Assembly (NCBI GenBank): GCA_037954665.1
Contig: JBBMOL010000201.1
Coordinates: 682,001 to 746,000 of the forward strand
DNA: 64,000 bases
Reading direction: 5' to 3'
Origin: Laguncularia racemosa
Taxonomy: Eukaryota; Streptophyta; Magnoliopsida; Myrtales; Combretaceae
The notes under the pieces are model-generated. The model saw only the letters and a program-made list of their open reading frames with translations, was not told where the DNA came from and ran no database searches. This document shows, piece after piece, positions 35,031-46,898 of this stretch. How positions within the stretch are numbered: position 1 is the stretch's first letter; each line of letters opens with the position of its first letter. The position numbers and the translations under genes were made by a program.

Positions 35031-37673
35031 AAAGAACTTGAGAAGAGATAGGAGTAAACAATGAATCGAGCAACCCAACGGAAATTTCAGAGAGTCGTTG
35101 TAGCTGACCCTTCAATACCATGCTCGGAGAAGGGACTACATGTCGGAATCACTTGAGGACAACTAGTACTACGACAACCCTAAACAAGTGAGTGGGAAAC
35201 TTAATGATATGCTACGATGTTGTGTTGTATGTGGAATGCTATGTGCGTGAAATTGTTGTTTGTTGTATTTGCTATTAAAGGTGATCATTGTTGAGTTATG
35301 TGGTGGGAATTAATGAGTTAGGAAATAAGTCGTGAGGAATGTAAGGGAATGAATGGTTCGAGAGTTAAATGTCAGCACCCTAAAAGATAGCATCTAGCGC
35401 TATATTGCTAGTGCTATAACCTTAAGCCTAACCTATGGTTTACAAATTGTTTTCTTCCAAAACAAACCAAAATATAGAAACTTAGCTTTCCTTCTATAGA
35501 TACCGAATAGGTATGCTTAGTTGGAATAGGGTGTATAGGTATCATCATGTATACATGTCAGAATTGGCTCCTAAATGTGTATACATACACTTAACAAACT
35601 TATTTTCCTATTTTAATTACGAAACACACTCATGAACATAACTATACCAAATCATGAGTGCAACCTTAATTTTTACAAATCAATGACCATTTTTTCTTAC
35701 TCTCTTAAGTTCGTGAGGGAAAGCGTTTAGTAAACTATCCTTAATTAGAGATGTGATAGAAATATGTATATACACACACACATATATATATATATATCAT
35801 ATACAAATGTCATGAGGACATCGAAAGAGAAAACAAGATGACTTTGTGAGCTCTCGAAAGCATGAAAATGATAAAGCACTTGAGAGGTGCGATGGAATAG
35901 AGGTGTCAAAGATGATTAATGTAAATCAACTCCGAGTGGTTGGTTTGACATGTGATATAAATGACACAGAGGTGTCAGAAATGATTGTAAGCTAACTCGA
36001 GTGGTTCGGCATTTGAGAGAAAGGGCACAGAGGTGCCAGATCTGATGATCGTAAGTCGACCCGAGTGGTTTGACATTTAAAAGAAATGGCATAGAGAGGT
36101 GCTGAAATAATTAATCCATTATAAAACTTGGATAGGTCTATGTTTATGGGGAGTTTGGTTCAGTGTCGATTATGTGTGATAACCCATGCATAATCCTTGC
36201 TTGTGATGAGTGATAAGAAGAACATGATTTGTGCTTGTTATGATGAGTGAAATGGAATGTTTGATGTTTACTTTTGTGATATGATTGATTGTGATTGTAA
36301 ATATTGTTTAATCACTAAATAAATCAATTAAAGTATGAATTGGACGATATCAAAACCTGACATGCATTTTCACAAGACATTACATAAGATTGAAGGTCAT
36401 CACTGTTATAGGATGCGTCGGAAGTAATCAAGAGGATCGCTATTCTGCCAAGTGCGAACTAAGTGATTAGGGGATTGTCGCGCCTTGACGGTTCCGAGTC
36501 CAACCTATCCTTGAGGGTTTTGCTCCGTTTGCTGCAGAGAAGTATGGGAACGTTCACTGTTGAGATAATAAGATATCATAATTAACCAAGTGATAAGATA
36601 AATAAACCGGGTAATGACCTAGGCACTAATGGTGGCTTTGGAATCCCCAACCCAAGGTTAGGGGGGGGGTGTAAACCTTAGATTTCATGTCGGTTATCGA
36701 AAGACCACGTGAGATGCTGCATTCATATGGTTGTTCATGCATAGCATATGTTTAATATTTTAAATTTGAATTTGCTTGTGTATGTATATAGCATCTGTCT
36801 AATGTTTGATTCGAGTTTGTTGTGTATGTGTACGTAGCATTGAAAGTGTTACCATCTCATTCTTTGAGCCATGGTGTGCTCACCCCCTCAAAGACATTAT
36901 GCAGGTGTCGATAGCGAAAGCGCGAGATGGGCTAAGATGTGAATTGTTGAGTGTTTTCGAAGACCAAAACAATGAAGTAAGATTTGTGAATGATAGATTT
37001 ACTTAAATAAAATGTTAGGACCTCCATGTGAATAGAATTTAAAGTTGAGAACTTATGATTTATCCTATTTTACTGATTGGTAGGGGATATCGATTCTCTG
37101 TGATCATGGCTGACTGTGAGATTCGGGTTCCATAGTGATATTTTATTATTTAATCATATGTACTATAACTTGTTGTAGATGTAATTATTTACTTAGAGTT
37201 TTACGATTTCTGATCCGTAAGACGATTATCATGTAACGGATGCATACGTGTCATAATAATTTAGTAGACACTTCTAGGCTCCCCTTTGGGGTGTGACAAA
37301 AACTATCCAAATATTTTTTTCAATAGCACAAGTGCTCTTATTTGAGAATTCTAGGAATCTGCATAATATCTCTAAACTTATGTATCTAAAATTTCATATA
37401 AACAATAAAGGCAAATACTTTTTACCAAAAGCTTGCCCATCAACTTAACAACATCTCATAATTTTCTTATATTTTATTCCAACCTTTTTGCAGAAGCAAC
37501 ATAATTTTCTCTATCAAGAAAAGGTTAGAAAGGCATAACAGTATAATCAATATTTCATTAAAAGATTACATAAGAGTACGGTATATATATAAGAGGTGAA
37601 AAATATTAAGATGCCCTACAATCTTATTTATTTGGATGAAACTATAAAAATTATAGATAAAAGTGAACTCGTT

Positions 37674-39127
37674 TTAAGCACCAAGAGCCTTAGCATTAAG
37701 GTGATGCCATTTCACCTGACATTCTTCTGCCAAACAAGCCAATGAATTATATGAGGATCCACCTTTCTTCATAACTTCTTTTGCACTAAATTGCAATTCC
37801 CTTGCTCTGCTTCTCAATCCATCTCCACTGTTACCCATTAATTCTCTTATAACTTTCCCTATCTCCTCCCTCCCAGTCACTCCACTCATCGACGGCCGAG
37901 TTGCAGGCCGCCATGCCATCTTAACGCTCTCGGACAACATCGTTGCATTCATCTTTTGCTCGGCATACAAAGGCCATGCAACAATAGGAACCCCATTCAC
38001 TATGCTTTCTAAAGCTGAATTCCACCCACAATGAGATAAGAAACCCCAATAGCCTTATGGGCCAAGATTTCAGACTGAGGAGCCCACATGGGCACCACAA
38101 GGCCCATACCACTAGTTCGACTAATGAATCCATTTGGTAAGTAACCAGGAGTTCCATCATTAGCCTTGGTTGAGTTGAAGAAAGCTGCAGAGGCATTATC
38201 CTCTACAGGTGGTCGTACCACCCAAAGAAATTTTTGACCGCTTAGCTCTATGCCCCAAGCCAGTTCGGTCGTTTGCTCGGCCGATAATGTCCCACCGCTG
38301 CCAAATGAAACATAAATCACCGATTTACTCGATTGCATGTCCAGCCAATTTGTTATTTCGTGGTTCGAGTTCGGTCCAGTTGTTCGAACCAGCGGACCAA
38401 TTGGATAAATAGGAGCATTAGTAACATGCCGCAAGCGTTTCTCATCTTTAAGGGCGCAAAGCGTGGTGGGCTCCAGATCATGCCATGTGTTCACTAATAT
38501 CCCATGAGCCTTAGTAATTTCAAGCCCAATTTTAGAATACTCCGTATATAAATCAATGTCAACGTGTTCCAAAAAGCTTTCTAACGTATCAATGAACTGG
38601 ACCGATTCGCAGCCTGGAATCGTCAACGGTTTATGTAAAACCGCATGGTCATATTGCTCTTTTTTGCTGAGACTGCTGTAGTGTATGGTAGCAGCTAGAA
38701 ACCATGCAGTGGATGTAATAAAAACATATCTTAGCAAATCAAATTCTTTAGCAATTGTCATAGCTTCTGTCCCAAACAAGTCAACAATTAGAGCAGTGGG
38801 ACGGATTTTCAAAGTGGCAATTGCTTGGCGCAGCGAAGGCAACGTTGCGCGCATGATCATTGCCAATTGTGTGGCAATATGAGCAGATTGGTCAACATGA
38901 GTCAAGACGTCGACCGGGGGAAGAAGGACTATATTTAGGGGCTTTGGAGTGGGTGGTGGCTTGAACAGAGGGGATTGAGATATGGAAGTGTCGGTTGCCA
39001 CGACAAACACCGTAACAGTGAAGCCGAGGTCAGTTGCGAGGCGCTTGCCGAGCTCAAGGACAGGGATGAGATGCCCCATGCCGGGGCTGGCAAGAAGGGC
39101 AGCATGAAGCATGGAAGAAGTTTGCAT
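37674..39127 (-). pseudogene. UDP-glycosyltransferase, UGT72-like, with a single-base frameshift
   Basis: Family-1 plant UGTs transfer sugar from UDP-sugar to small molecules in the cytosol; the UGT72 group acts on phenolics such as monolignols and hydroquinone. Starting at the ATG at 39127, the protein opens MLHAALLASPGMGHLIP with the catalytic His at residue 19. Asp116 (IVDLFG) is the expected partner. The PSPG motif begins WAPQSEILAHKAIG at residue 348. A C-run at 38044-38047 is one base short, shifting the frame, and the rest of the PSPG (LSHCGWNS, then NGVPIVAWPLYAEQ) continues in the next frame to the stop at 37674. With one base restored the length would be about 484 residues, normal for the family, and there is no intron. 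Everything else looks intact, so a sequencing error is a real alternative to a mutation. The annotation name 'anthocyanidin 3-O-glucosyltransferase 5-like' is often given to this group. The true substrate cannot be told. Confidence 0.88.
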
Positions 39128-39202
39128 GATTTTATTTGATAAGGCAGTTCGAGGGAGATATATTTTTGTGTTGTGGGATGTAATACATGCTTTTGGAGTG
39201 GA

Positions 39203-39214
39203 AATATATAAATA
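39203..39214 (-). promoter_or_regulatory. Likely TATA box of the glycosyltransferase gene
   Basis: The minus strand reads ATTTATATATTT about 75-85 bases upstream of the chosen ATG, a normal distance for a plant TATA box plus a short leader. It supports the internal Met at 39127 over the further upstream in-frame Met at 39265. Confidence 0.5.
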
Positions 39215-39310
39215 GATACACGCACACCCAGAAATATCATTTGACCTTTTGTAGCCTTTTCCCACAACTTTCCTACCATTATCAATTAACGTAGAAGTTC
39301 ATTTAGTGCT

Positions 39311-39475
39311 TTCCCATCGGAAATACGATCATTATAATATTTATTTAATTGCCCACAGGGAAGTTGGAAAACATGACGAGTCCGAAGTTTCTAACACCCA
39401 ATTGAAGTTCGGCGTATATTGTATGTACGGTAATAGTAAAGTCTACCCCCACGGAACCGGTCTCGAAGAAGAAAT
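39311..39475. repeat. Segment upstream of the UGT gene, related to 43173-43410
   Basis: Shares ordered blocks with 43173-43410: 'ttcccat', 'gaagttgga', 'tgacgag', 'ttcggcgta/tctggcgta' and 'cggtctcgaag/cggtcttgaag'. Probably a duplicated upstream region. Confidence 0.4.
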
Positions 39476-41745
39476 ACTAGAAGAAGTTTATCAACGACCT
39501 ATGTAGGGTGGTCGAATTCTTTTTCTCATTAAATTAAATTCATATGGTTTAATCATGAATATATGGAAGGATACTTATGTAGAAACACTTAAAAGAAATG
39601 TCTTCTAACAACCTTTATTTATTTATTTTTAATATTCTTTTGTGAGAATTAGGAATTCAATCCTAATTGTAAGAATATTTTTTCCTTTCTCAATTGTTAC
39701 CATTACATGATAATTGTTCTCTCATTTTCTCTTAATGAAAATATAAAACCATATTTAGCAAATTTAGTAGATATATACATCAGTATTTTTACATCAAAGT
39801 GATCTATTTTTCATATTTTGTGTTAAATAGACCCCAACCGTAAATAGTATATAAACACTTACTAAACCCAGCACCTATTTGTCTCACATGATCAATTATG
39901 TTTTACGGTTGATATTAGATATTATACATTATATTCTAATTTCAAATCTAAAACCTATAATCAAAGTGTAGGGTATAGGATCTTTATGTATCCACACTAC
40001 AACTTTCTTAAAATCTATACTTTATATATTATAGTTTTTAAGTTAATAGAATACTTCATATTTCTCAATATATGTGGGACATGATGAACTCAACTTATTC
40101 AAATCACTAATAAATATAATTTGATTTGACATATATGATGGAAATTTTAATTTAGTTTGCCTAACTTTTAACCCATTATTTAGGTTTATACCTAGACAAA
40201 TAGTCAATTTTTCTTAAAGTGAAAGATTCATAGTATTTAACTTAGAAAATGTTTTTTAAAAAAAAACCTTAAAACTTATAAATATAATGGTTTTAAGGGT
40301 TTTAATATAGATTATAATTTCAAAATTTTGAAACCTACATTCTATATGGTAAAGACTCTAGCTCTAAACATTTTATACCTAGGCACTCCCTATCTACAAT
40401 TAGCATATTTATATTTTATTTTATTATTTTAGGGGAAATTTTTTTGTCCTAGATATATGTCGAAAAATAAATTGTACATGCATTTTTTATAACTTTGGGG
40501 CATAATGTAGATGTAGGGGGCATGTCTAGTTAATTTTATTCATGGTTGACTGTTTTAATGAAAAAATGTCTTATGTAATTATAGATTAATGAAAGTATAA
40601 TTTTTCCGTAAGATATTATCTCTTGTGAAGGGAAAAAAAATGTCATTTCTAGAAAAGTACATATTTATCTCTAAAACTTATTTAAAAAAAAGGTTTATGT
40701 TTATTTCTCCAAATGCGATACAAAATTTTGAAGTCAAAAAGGGCGTCGTAGTATGAAACATTAAAGCTAGAAACACCGAATGGAGGTGACGTCATGGCTG
40801 CTCAGAGATTGGATAGGTCCATTAATGTACGTCCAAGCAATTCAATTCAATGGGAGATGGGAGCAAAACACGCCGTCCCTGCGCACGTTGCTTTCCGATA
40901 TAAGATTTCTAAATAACCATTCTATTCTTAATCTGTTGTCTGATATGTTATTTACAGTAATTGTATTAGTAAAATAGAGTTTAAATATATATTTTTAACG
41001 TATTTAAAAAATTAAATATATAATTTTAAAAACAAGAGTTTAAATATAAATAAAATAGATATAAAAGAAATAAAAGAAGGTATTTATAATATGTGCTAGA
41101 TTTCAATATTCTCGATATTATACATATTAACGTTCCTCAAAGGTCAAAATAATGCAAAGTGTTCCCCGAATTGTGTTTTAATTATGGGAAGATGGTTTGT
41201 TTCTCTATGCAAACAAAATATGGAGGTAATAATCATGTAATCATGGTCATCAAATATCACGAATATAAGGACATAAAAGGCAAGCTATAGGTATCATAAT
41301 TAACATCTTAACTCTGGAATTTGCAATAGTCGTACTAAAAAGGTGGAATAGTTTATGAAATCATACGATTAATATATAATTTAATATGTTTTCCCTCTTC
41401 ATGAATTGAATATTAGGGTTTGTTATTGTTCAAATAAAGCGTCAGTTTCTTACAAAATCAAAATAATTGAACCCAGATACTTTCGATAATGCTTGGCATA
41501 CATAAAGGTTATCTTCAATTTATTCCCTTATGGTTAACAGTTGGCAATTGACCTTTACTCTCAGGTCACATTTAGTTCACCATAATAATAATTTTATTAC
41601 AATTTTATTCTATACAAATAGAAATTATAACATTTAGTTAGTCTTCATCATAGAATATGCCTTTGATGAGGAATTAGAATACGATAAAATACTGAATTGC
41701 AATTATATTTGAAGATCTCAGAATTGTTATTACTTAGGTAATGTA
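39476..41745. other. AT-rich intergenic region, nothing recognised
   Basis: No coding frames of note and no element termini were recognised. Confidence 0.45.
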
Positions 41746-42363
41746 GATTTTTTCTTCCAAAATTAGCCTCATGTCTTCAATTGTGTCTTCAACTATGTCT
41801 TGTTGTTGTTGGGAACTATGGGTACTTGTTCATGTACGCCGTTCGTTTGTACTATGGAACTGTGGGTCATCATTCGTTAGTGCACACCGGATCCATAGGT
41901 GCCATTGCTAGGGCATCACACATTGTCGTATGTTTCCGTTTTTATATCTCCATCTTCGCAAACTCACTACCTCACCGCTGTTGCTAGATCTTTGTCCTTG
42001 CAACCTCACCACCATTGTTCGATCTCCATCATCGCAACCTCTTTGCCCTTGTCCTCTTTGGATTTTTTCTTCCAAAATTAGCTTCACGTCTTCAATTGTG
42101 TCTTGTTTCTAGGAACTGTGGGTCATTGTCCGTGCACACTGTCCGTTTATGGAACTGTGGAATTGTGGGTCATCATTCGTTAGTGCACGTTGGATCCGTC
42201 GCCACCATTGCTAGGACATCAAGTGCCATGGTGTGTTTTCGTTTTTAGATCTCCATTGTTGAAACCTCACCACCTTGCTGCCATTGCTTGATCTTTGTCG
42301 TCGTAACCTCAACACCGTTGCTGGATCTTCATCATTGCAACCTCTTCACCCCTGTCCTCTTCG
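41746..42363. repeat. Tandem duplication, two units of about 315 bp
   Basis: Both units (41746-42060 and 42061-42363) start 'gattttttcttccaaaatta' and contain 'gtgggtcatcattcgttagtgcac', read here in pieces. They end in cctcacc-rich sequence and 'gtcctctt'. The units differ by several small indels. The AT-rich flanks hold short inverted similarities (around 41640 and 42600), so the whole may be a non-autonomous DNA transposon, but its ends were not resolved. Confidence 0.75.
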
Positions 42364-43172
42364 GCCATGTGTTTCCATTTTTGGATCTCCATCATCGCAA
42401 CCTCACCACCTCGTTAGGTGCCTTCATTTGAACCATCGTCTAACTAGATTCCGTGCAAATCAGAGTGTCGTTGTTGTTGTGTCTCTCGTTGTCGTTGTCA
42501 TCAGTTGGATCACAATAGGATTCCATGCAAATCGTTAGTTGTGGTTTTTTTTTTTTTTTTGTATTTTAATGTAAGGGGCATTTTCGTCTTTTCATTAGTT
42601 AAGTAAGACTAATTCATCCAACTAAACATAGAAATATTAATTTAAATGACATTAAAATGAATATGGTAATATAAATTACAACTCTATTCCATTCAGTGAT
42701 AATTCTAATTCTATTATACTCTTATTCTATTCAATGAAGTAAATAAATCGCTAAAGAATCGGCAATTGAGCTAGACTATCTAGAGTTATTTATAAGACTG
42801 ATCTATAAGACTGTTTGTCTTTTCGGAGACATCCCATAAAATTAGAATGATACTAGACTATCTAGAGTTAATTATAAGATGATCTATAATACCAAGGATT
42901 TTATTTAAGATCTCAAGATACCATATTAATCTTAAAGAATTCTTCTTCTTCTTTTTTAAGATTTTGTCCACTTTTATGCTTAAAATCCTTTAAATATTTA
43001 TACTATTTATGGAACTTCAACAAAAAAAATTAAGTTAAAGCAACAATGAAAATAGAAAAAACAATCAACTTTTTAGAGTCCTTACCCCAAAGACCCCGAC
43101 GTTTTGAATAACCCATTTACAACGCATAAAGACCTCAAAAGGGAACCCTTAATGGTGGAAATGGGCGAAGTG
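42364..43172. other. Intergenic region, nothing recognised
   Basis: Includes a poly-T run at about 42547-42560. No gene or element was recognised. Confidence 0.4.
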
Positions 43173-43410
43173 GTTCCCATTGAATATATTCCAAGAATAC
43201 CGTATTAATATGATTACACTGTCGACTGGAAAGTTGGAATTGACGAGAATCGCATATTTTTCCTTCCACTTGCAGTCTGGCGTACCGTACTTGCGCTATC
43301 AGGCAAGCAGACCAAAAGCCGTGTTGGTGCAAGGAGCAAATTGTGCAATGCAATCTATCCCTTTCTCTACGCATGCGCACGCATGGAGTCGGTCTTGAAG
43401 GAATAGGAGG
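43173..43410. repeat. Relative of the UGT upstream segment
   Basis: Blocks shared with 39311-39475 occur in the same order and orientation. No UGT coding sequence follows here. Confidence 0.4.
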
Positions 43411-44010
43411 AAAAGTTTAGATTACATACTTAAATATAGTTGTTTTTGAAAAAAATTATGCAAATATTATATTTATAATAATTATTCCTAAAATAGGTTT
43501 CGAAGACACAAGTACTATTTGTACTTTTAGGATAAAAGGAAAATTTTAAATTAAAGGCATAAACTTAGTCCGTACCTTCAATAGAAGTTCTGCCGAGCAA
43601 AAATCACGTAATAATAATATATAAAATAAAAAAATATGAATAGAAAAACATAGTAAGTAATTTTCCATAGAAACAAAATAAACCAGTCACATATCGGATT
43701 TTTTTTTCTCTCATTCGCATGCAAAAGATGAAGAAGTGATTCTGCAAAGCAAAAGGAAAGGTTTGAAGTAATTCACCTAGATCTAAGCATTTCATCAACA
43801 AATAATCGATTATAGTATTTTTTTTTTGTGTTTTATGTTATTATTTGAGAAAAATATTACTTTAATATTATATTTTGTAGAAAATGTTACTACTTATTGT
43901 TAGTTTCTATTTTATTAGATATGATTTATATAGATGTTATAATACATAACATGTAATGTTAATTTTTGCATTAGAATAAGGATTTGTTGTTATGACGAAT
44001 GTAAAATATG

Positions 44011-44460
44011 TAGAATATGGAATAATTTTTACAATATTGTAAAATAATATGAAAAACATTGAAATATTTAGCAGCAAAAATATTATTAAAAATAATATCG
44101 GACATATATTTAGAAGAAATTTATTTGGAAATAATGGGGAAAAAATTTAAATTAGAAATGATACAGAAAATTTTCTTTTGTGGAAATTTTAAGAATGTTA
44201 TTATTGGAAATATAAAAAAATATTATGATGAAAATTTGTAAAATCGTGGAATGTGAAATAATTTTTACAGAGTTATAAATGATAGGGAAATTATTGAAAT
44301 TTTTAGCAGTGAAAATGTTATTAAAAAATAATATCTAACAAATTTTTAGAAAAAAATTATTTCGAAATAATGGGAAAAAAATTAAAATTTCAAATCATAC
44401 GGAATATGTATATATATATTTTGTGCAAATTTTTAAAATGTTATTATTGGAAATTGTCAT
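44011..44460. repeat. Two AT-rich tandem units of about 236 bp
   Basis: Units at 44011-44246 and 44247-44460 share 'aataatttttaca', 'tttagcag', 'gaaaataatggg(g)aaaaaa' and 'atgttattattggaaat'. They lie just upstream of the Mutator-like transposase remnant and could be part of its terminal region. Confidence 0.65.
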
Positions 44461-44600
44461 TTTTTTTTAAAAGCTCATAATTTATATATACTGTGGATAG
44501 GGAAACAATGACTGACTATGTAAAATTGATAATCTATGCATTTGGAAATATTGTAGCTATTAACTAGGGGGCAGAATATGATAGGGATCTTGTAAAGAAG

Positions 44601-45243
44601 TTGAAAATGAAGAAAAATGTCAACTACAATGAATTCTTATATAGAATATGTCGCGGCATCAGAGTCGATCTAACCAAAGTGGGGGTTGAGATAATTTACA
44701 GGCATCCTATATTCCTTGGGGGCAATATATGTTATGCGTTGATGGCAATCAAAGATGACGAAGATGTTGAAAAATTTATTGAAACGACTGAATCATATGG
44801 GGATTATCAACATTGTATATCAGAATTTTTGACAATTTAGGGGGCCTCTAGCTAGGGTACACATTCAATATAAGCAATCAATCACATTCGTCACATGACA
44901 TTGTAGAAATGCAGCCTGAGTCATCGACATTTCAACCCTCAATTCCAACTTCGATGGAAGTCAATGATGAAGATAAAATAGATAGAGTAGTTACTCCAGT
45001 ATTATAGCAACCAAACATACGGGATCTATACATGGTTTGTGTGGGAGCGGAGGCTGCTACTAACACCGATGTAGGAATGGGTATTGAGGATGAGAGTACT
45101 GATAACGAAGAGAGTTCCGATGAGGAAAATGAGGAAAGTGAGAACATGGGAGATGAAGTACTTGAAGAACACTCTCTAACCGTACATACCCACTCGAGAC
45201 ATTCAATATATCAATCAGAGCAAGCTAAACCACCAAGTATAGC
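44601..45243 (+). pseudogene. Mutator-like (MULE) transposase, 5' piece
   Basis: The first 79 residues (VDLTKVGVEIIYRHP, then NICYALMAIKDDEDVEKFI) match the N-terminal domain usual in plant MuDR-type transposases. A stop at 44838 and frame changes follow. A second frame from 45032 gives the acidic Glu/Asp/Ser-rich linker typical of these proteins. The piece is cut at 45243 by retrotransposon A, whose target duplication ATAGC includes its last five bases. The gene was already decayed apart from these insertions, since stops occur within each piece. Confidence 0.75.
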
Positions 45244-46022
45244 TGATATGAAAACCTTCGCAATCACGCCTTGAGAACCCTTTTGATTAGTGTGAACCCC
45301 CAATGCAGTAATACGAAAACCCACAACACCAATTTGGAAATCAATCCCTAAGAAGATTAGAATTTAGGTTTGACTTAGGTTAATGATCTAAGAATTAGAA
45401 CTATGGAAAGCCCTAATTTCAAAACAATCCACAAGAGAAGTCGATCAATCTTCCTTGATTGTTCCTAGGAGCATGTATTCAAATAAGAACACAAAGAACA
45501 AAGCAATAAGCTTTTTGGTATTTTCAATATCTCAAAAACTAAGTTTTACAATGAGGACGTTCGGAATATAAAGGAGAAAACCCTAAAACATTACATGGAA
45601 ATCGCAAAACAAGTGAAAAGTGCGCATAAAAAGAAGGCCGGCCATTTAGGCCGACAGCCTACTTTTCAAGGCCGACGACCTTCCTTGAAAATGCACCGAA
45701 ACACCGGCGTTTTCAAGGTCGGCTCCAAGGCCGGCAGCCTTGAGCCGGTGTATCTTCACCCGATGCTATTTTCATCAAATTGAAGTTCTTTTGGCCTTCT
45801 TTTGCCCTAAAGCTTTGAATCCCTTGAAGTCCTTCACCTGTGAACTTCACCAAGCCTTGCAAATGAGAATTCAATGTTTGTTGTAGCTTCTTAGCTCTTG
45901 ATCTCGTGATTGGTCCTTGAGGCAAGCTAATCGTACTTGAAACCCCTTGAACTTCATCCTTAGCCACTTGATCTTCTTCTTGACTTGGCTCTTGAGCTTG
46001 GATCGGTGACTCTTCCATAACA
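45244..46022 (-). repeat. 3' LTR of retrotransposon A
   Basis: 779 bp. On the coding strand it starts TGTTATGGAAGAG and ends TTTTCATATCA. The GGCCGGCC-type palindrome cluster is at 45633-45748. Its first about 300 coding-strand bases also encode the last residues of pol. Confidence 0.95.
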
Positions 46023-46066
46023 TTCCCCCTCTCCACAAAAGGATTCGTCCTCGAATCCAAAGCATC
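45713..46066 (-). pseudogene. pol C-terminal tail of retrotransposon A, running into the LTR
   Basis: The frame reads DSRTNPFVERGNVMEESP and later GPITRSRAKKLQ, the post-integrase tail seen in CRM-type chromoviruses. From MEES onward it lies inside the 3' LTR. It is out of frame with the upstream RT because of the deletion near 46066, so it would not be translated as part of pol. The same LTR-encoded stretch recurs in the 5' LTR at 49565-49870. Confidence 0.75.
46023..46040 (-). other. Polypurine tract of retrotransposon A
   Basis: The coding strand reads TTTTGTGGAGAGGGGGAA directly before the 3' LTR. Confidence 0.7.
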
Positions 46067-46898
46067 ACCGTGATTTTGTTGATGGCTCTACAGTCTACAC
46101 ACATCCTCCAAGTCCCATCCTTCTTTGGCACTAAAATCACAGGCACTGAACAGGGACTTAGACTTTCTCTCACATACCCCTTCTCCAGCAACTCCTCAAC
46201 CTGCTTCTGAATCTCCTTTGCCTCGCTGGGATTAGTCCTGTAGGCAAGTCGGTTGGGTATGGCTGCTCCCGGAATGAAGTCAATCTGATGCTCTATGCCC
46301 CTAACTGGTGGAAGTCCACTGGGCATCTCCGCTGGAAACACATCTCCATATTCCTGCAGCAAATCAGAAAACACACTAGGAATAGATGGGTTAATATCGT
46401 CAGTGGCCAAATAGGCCCCTTTGTACAGAAGTACAAAGATAGGTCTACCGGCACTCAAAGCATGCCTAACCTCACTTGCCCTAGCAATCAAACTCACACT
46501 CTTACTTCTTTTCTCTCCAGGCCAATTGTCATCTTGCTTTTCACTCCCCTCTTTCTTTTCACTTTGCTCATTTTTATTACACTTTTTAGTTGCACTCTTA
46601 TTCTTCACTCCCTCAGAATTGCTTTTTCTACTCTCCCTCTCTTTTCTTTCGGCCTCAACTCTCAACCTCTCTAATTTACAATGGTCCTCATACACTTCCT
46701 TAGAGGACAGTGGTGCCAAAATGGTTCTCCTTCCATCCTTAATAAATGAGTACCTATTGAGATATCCATCGTGCATGGTTTTCCTATCAAATTGCCAAGG
46801 TCTACCCAACAAGATATCACCAGCATGCATAGGTACTACATCACAGAGCACCTCATCACTATAGTTGCCTATGGAAAAAGAAATGAGAGCTTGCCTGT
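46060..46898 (-). pseudogene. pol of retrotransposon A: protease end and truncated RT
   Basis: The frame reads VVPMHAGDILLGRPWQFDRK (end of protease), a Lys/Glu-rich linker, then RGIEHQIDFIPG and VPKKDGTWRMCVDCRAINKI of RT. It then jumps, with loss of frame, to the pol tail. The catalytic YVDD region is absent. It is separated from the protease active site upstream by a one-base deletion near 46903. Confidence 0.85.

Larger units (their letters stand above)
32032..37298 (-). mobile_element. Giant 5.27-kb solo LTR, minus orientation
   Basis: It is flanked by 5-bp duplications AAAAC (32027-32031 and 37299-37303). On the minus strand it begins TGTCACACCCC, a common Gypsy LTR start, and ends GGACTTCATA. 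It is an inverted, diverged relative of 56769-61932: the two share their first about 1.5 kb, a CA-rich tract, a trinucleotide tract and the AT-rich end. There is no internal domain or primer site, so a solo LTR is the simplest reading. Both copies end in TA rather than CA. Confidence 0.78.

Noticed and set aside
33968..35032. Long minus-strand frames rich in His, Thr, Tyr and Pro
   Set aside because: They are translations of a degenerate CA-rich minisatellite, with overlapping open frames on several phases and no conserved domain.
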